Notes under the pieces: model-generated
What the model was told of the DNA's origin: nothing
Databases searched by the model: none
What the model saw: only the letters and a program-made list of their open reading frames with translations
Made by a program: the position numbers and the translations under genes
In this document: in pieces, positions 62,395 through 64,000 of the stretch
Layout: each line of letters opens with the position of its first letter
How positions within the stretch are numbered: the first letter of the stretch is position 1
Source: Alitta virens
Taxonomy: Eukaryota; Annelida; Polychaeta; Phyllodocida; Nereididae
DNA length: 64,000 bases
Direction: 5' to 3'
Assembly: GCA_932294295.1 (NCBI GenBank)
Contig: OW028584.1
Coordinates: 9,122,407-9,186,406, forward strand

Positions 62395-63063
62395 ATGTCT
62401 GAGGCCAAACAGCTAGAGTTAGGACCTCGCGTCAAATTCAAGACAAGACGGCTGGGTGACATTGATGCTACTGTGACCAAAGAGAGTGACCGACAGGAAG
62501 TGAAGAAGTTGATCATTGAATTGGCCGATGCATTGTGGGAAATGGAGAAACTCGGGGTAACGCCTGTCATTGCTGATGGAAAAGTTGGTGGTAATGGAGC
62601 AGTCCGGATTGATATCAATGGAAAGTCTCACTTGCTTGTGAGCAAATCCGGAAAATATCCTGGCCGGTTGGATGTCGCTAAAGATATTTGCCTGGTGTCC
62701 TCCTTCAACCGATCAGAGTGGTCAGCAGAATATTACAGCCACTCTGAAGACATTATACCTACCAGTGATACTCCTCTGCACTGGTTTGTATTGTTGGAAA
62801 CACAAAGACTTGATTGGCCACTTACCCCAAAATGGTGTCTCCATGGCCATGCTTTTGAAACTGAAGAAGAGGCCTTAGCGCTGAACCTGCCAATATCAAG
62901 AGAAGAAACCTTGTTCTCCACCCCGGAAGACACTGATGCACTGATGAAACTTTTTCTTGATTACTCGTATCCAGAGCACTCTGTGTTTGTCAGAAGAGGC
63001 CATGGTTTCCTGTCCCTAGGGCAGACATGTCAGGAAGCATTAAAAAAAACCTTGCAAAATTGA
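62395..63063 (+). CDS. Class II aldolase/adducin-like protein
   Basis: 222 aa in one exon. The ATG at 62395 follows a clear acceptor (ttaattcctttcag, ending 62393), so the intron lies in the 5' UTR; the open frame upstream is repeat sequence. Motifs: GNGAVRIDINGK, LLVSKSGKYPG (phosphate-loop-like), PTSDTPLHWF, HGHAFETEEEA, PISREETLFSTPED and FVRRGHGFLSLG. The spaced HGHA and GHGF His-containing motifs and overall layout fit the class II aldolase/adducin fold, where His residues bind a divalent metal. Substrate unknown. Complete, no breaks. Confidence 0.75.
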   Translation: MSEAKQLELGPRVKFKTRRLGDIDATVTKESDRQEVKKLIIELADALWEMEKLGVTPVIADGKVGGNGAVRIDINGKSHLLVSKSGKYPGRLDVAKDICLVSSFNRSEWSAEYYSHSEDIIPTSDTPLHWFVLLETQRLDWPLTPKWCLHGHAFETEEEALALNLPISREETLFSTPEDTDALMKLFLDYSYPEHSVFVRRGHGFLSLGQTCQEALKKTLQN

Positions 63064-63263
63064 AGGAACTTGATAGCTGTACTTCCTAAATGTTGATCTG
63101 CTTAAATTTTGCAGGCCTAAAAAGGAAGACCAGCAGTACATTTATTGTACACATGGCACAAACTCCAAGAAAACAAAAAAATCCTTCAATCAGTCTTTAT
63201 GTTTACCCATGCAATTAGCTGTTCAGCACACTACGTATTTCTATGTTGGCATATTTAATTGGT

Positions 63264-63269
63264 AATAAA
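63264..63269 (+). terminator. Poly(A) signal AATAAA
   Basis: 201 bp after the aldolase-like stop codon. Confidence 0.6.
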
Positions 63270-64000
63270 AAATGGTTTACCCAGTGCCATGTTTATTCTT
63301 CATTCAAGTGGTACACTATACATGTATTTTATAAGGAAATTTTGTGTATGTACATTGTATTCATGCATTATATTGTCACTCGATCAGCAGACCATTGAAA
63401 AAAAAAAAATTATAATTTACACGTTAACAATTCAAGTTAATTGCCTACAAAACTATACATCTTCCTAAGACAATTTTCATTTGCGCTTTTATTATGCTCG
63501 TCAGTTTATCCCAAATATTTGTTTACTTTTCAGTCATTGGTTGTGTATTTTACATCTAAAAGTGTAAGGATTTTGTCTGTTTTATTTTTCTTTTTTTCTT
63601 CTAAATTTGGGGTATTGCCACCTGAACTGTTCAAAAAGCTAAATCCGTGAGTAAAAAAAATAAAAAGCACCATGGCTCTCTCAGTCTTGGTTGTCTAATT
63701 GCCTGGAGTTGGGTTTGTACTACAACCCTACCCCACCTACTTCCCTGTCTAATCCTAACACATACACTCTACCCCTGGACATACGGAATGCAAAGCAGAA
63801 GTTCTACTATCTATTGTGTCTTTGAATAATGGAAATGCTTGGAATGACGTTTGTAGAGTTTATTCATTTTCCTGGCAGCATGGCGAGCGATAATACATGA
63901 AGGTGCAACAACGCTAGAGGGCGACACAACAATTCTCGTCACCTGAATACATTTGTGCCATTAACTTAATTGACAAGCAAACAAACTTTCATTATGAAAC
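63270..64000. other. Intergenic to window end, no gene supported
   Basis: AT-rich, no exon recognised. Confidence 0.4.

Overview
The window is metazoan nuclear DNA, most likely from a marine invertebrate. Genes are split by GT-AG introns, intergenic DNA is AT-rich and long, and several eukaryotic transposon classes lie nested in each other. I cannot name the species; a lophotrochozoan or invertebrate deuterostome would fit.

Layout. 1-302 is a dispersed-type repeat. 303-5620 is a dead Ty3/Gypsy retrotransposon (+) hit twice by the same ~250-bp SINE-like element, each copy with a clear target-site duplication (TSD). 6170-10079 is a degenerate tyrosine-recombinase (YR, DIRS/Ngaro-type) retrotransposon on the minus strand. 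Its upstream part, with an SGNH-hydrolase-like remnant, seems to continue at 13288-14296; between them sits a 3.2-kb terminal-inverted-repeat, foldback-like DNA element (10083-13284, TSD TAA). 14521-15168 is a 2.5-copy tandem array of a 264-bp repeat with tRNA-like A and B boxes. 15.2-24.5 kb holds no supported gene beyond a Tc1 transposase scrap and low-complexity DNA. 24501-25553 (-) carries three internal exons of an unrecognised host gene.

28299-54621 (-) is one host gene: a six-exon cytosolic glutathione S-transferase whose exon phases all agree and which would encode about 225 aa. Its second intron holds a complete-ended Polinton/Maverick (29886-52060, 22,175 bp) with 84-bp terminal inverted repeats and a 6-bp TSD (CAGACC). 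Its first intron holds a 630-bp hAT-type MITE with an 8-bp TSD. The Polinton carries a protein-primed PolB (broken), a packaging ATPase (internally deleted), a DDE integrase with chromodomain (one frameshift), minor and major capsid proteins, an adenain-like protease, and several less usual genes: a five-exon spliced acidic/proline-rich gene, a 348-aa protein with PC4-like repeats, and two membrane proteins. Capsid and protease genes are open while replication and packaging genes are damaged, so the copy is recent but probably not autonomous.

56943-60278 (-) is a four-exon gene for a secreted, probably GPI-anchored Ly6/uPAR-domain protein. 62395-63063 (+) is the coding exon of a class II aldolase/adducin-like protein.
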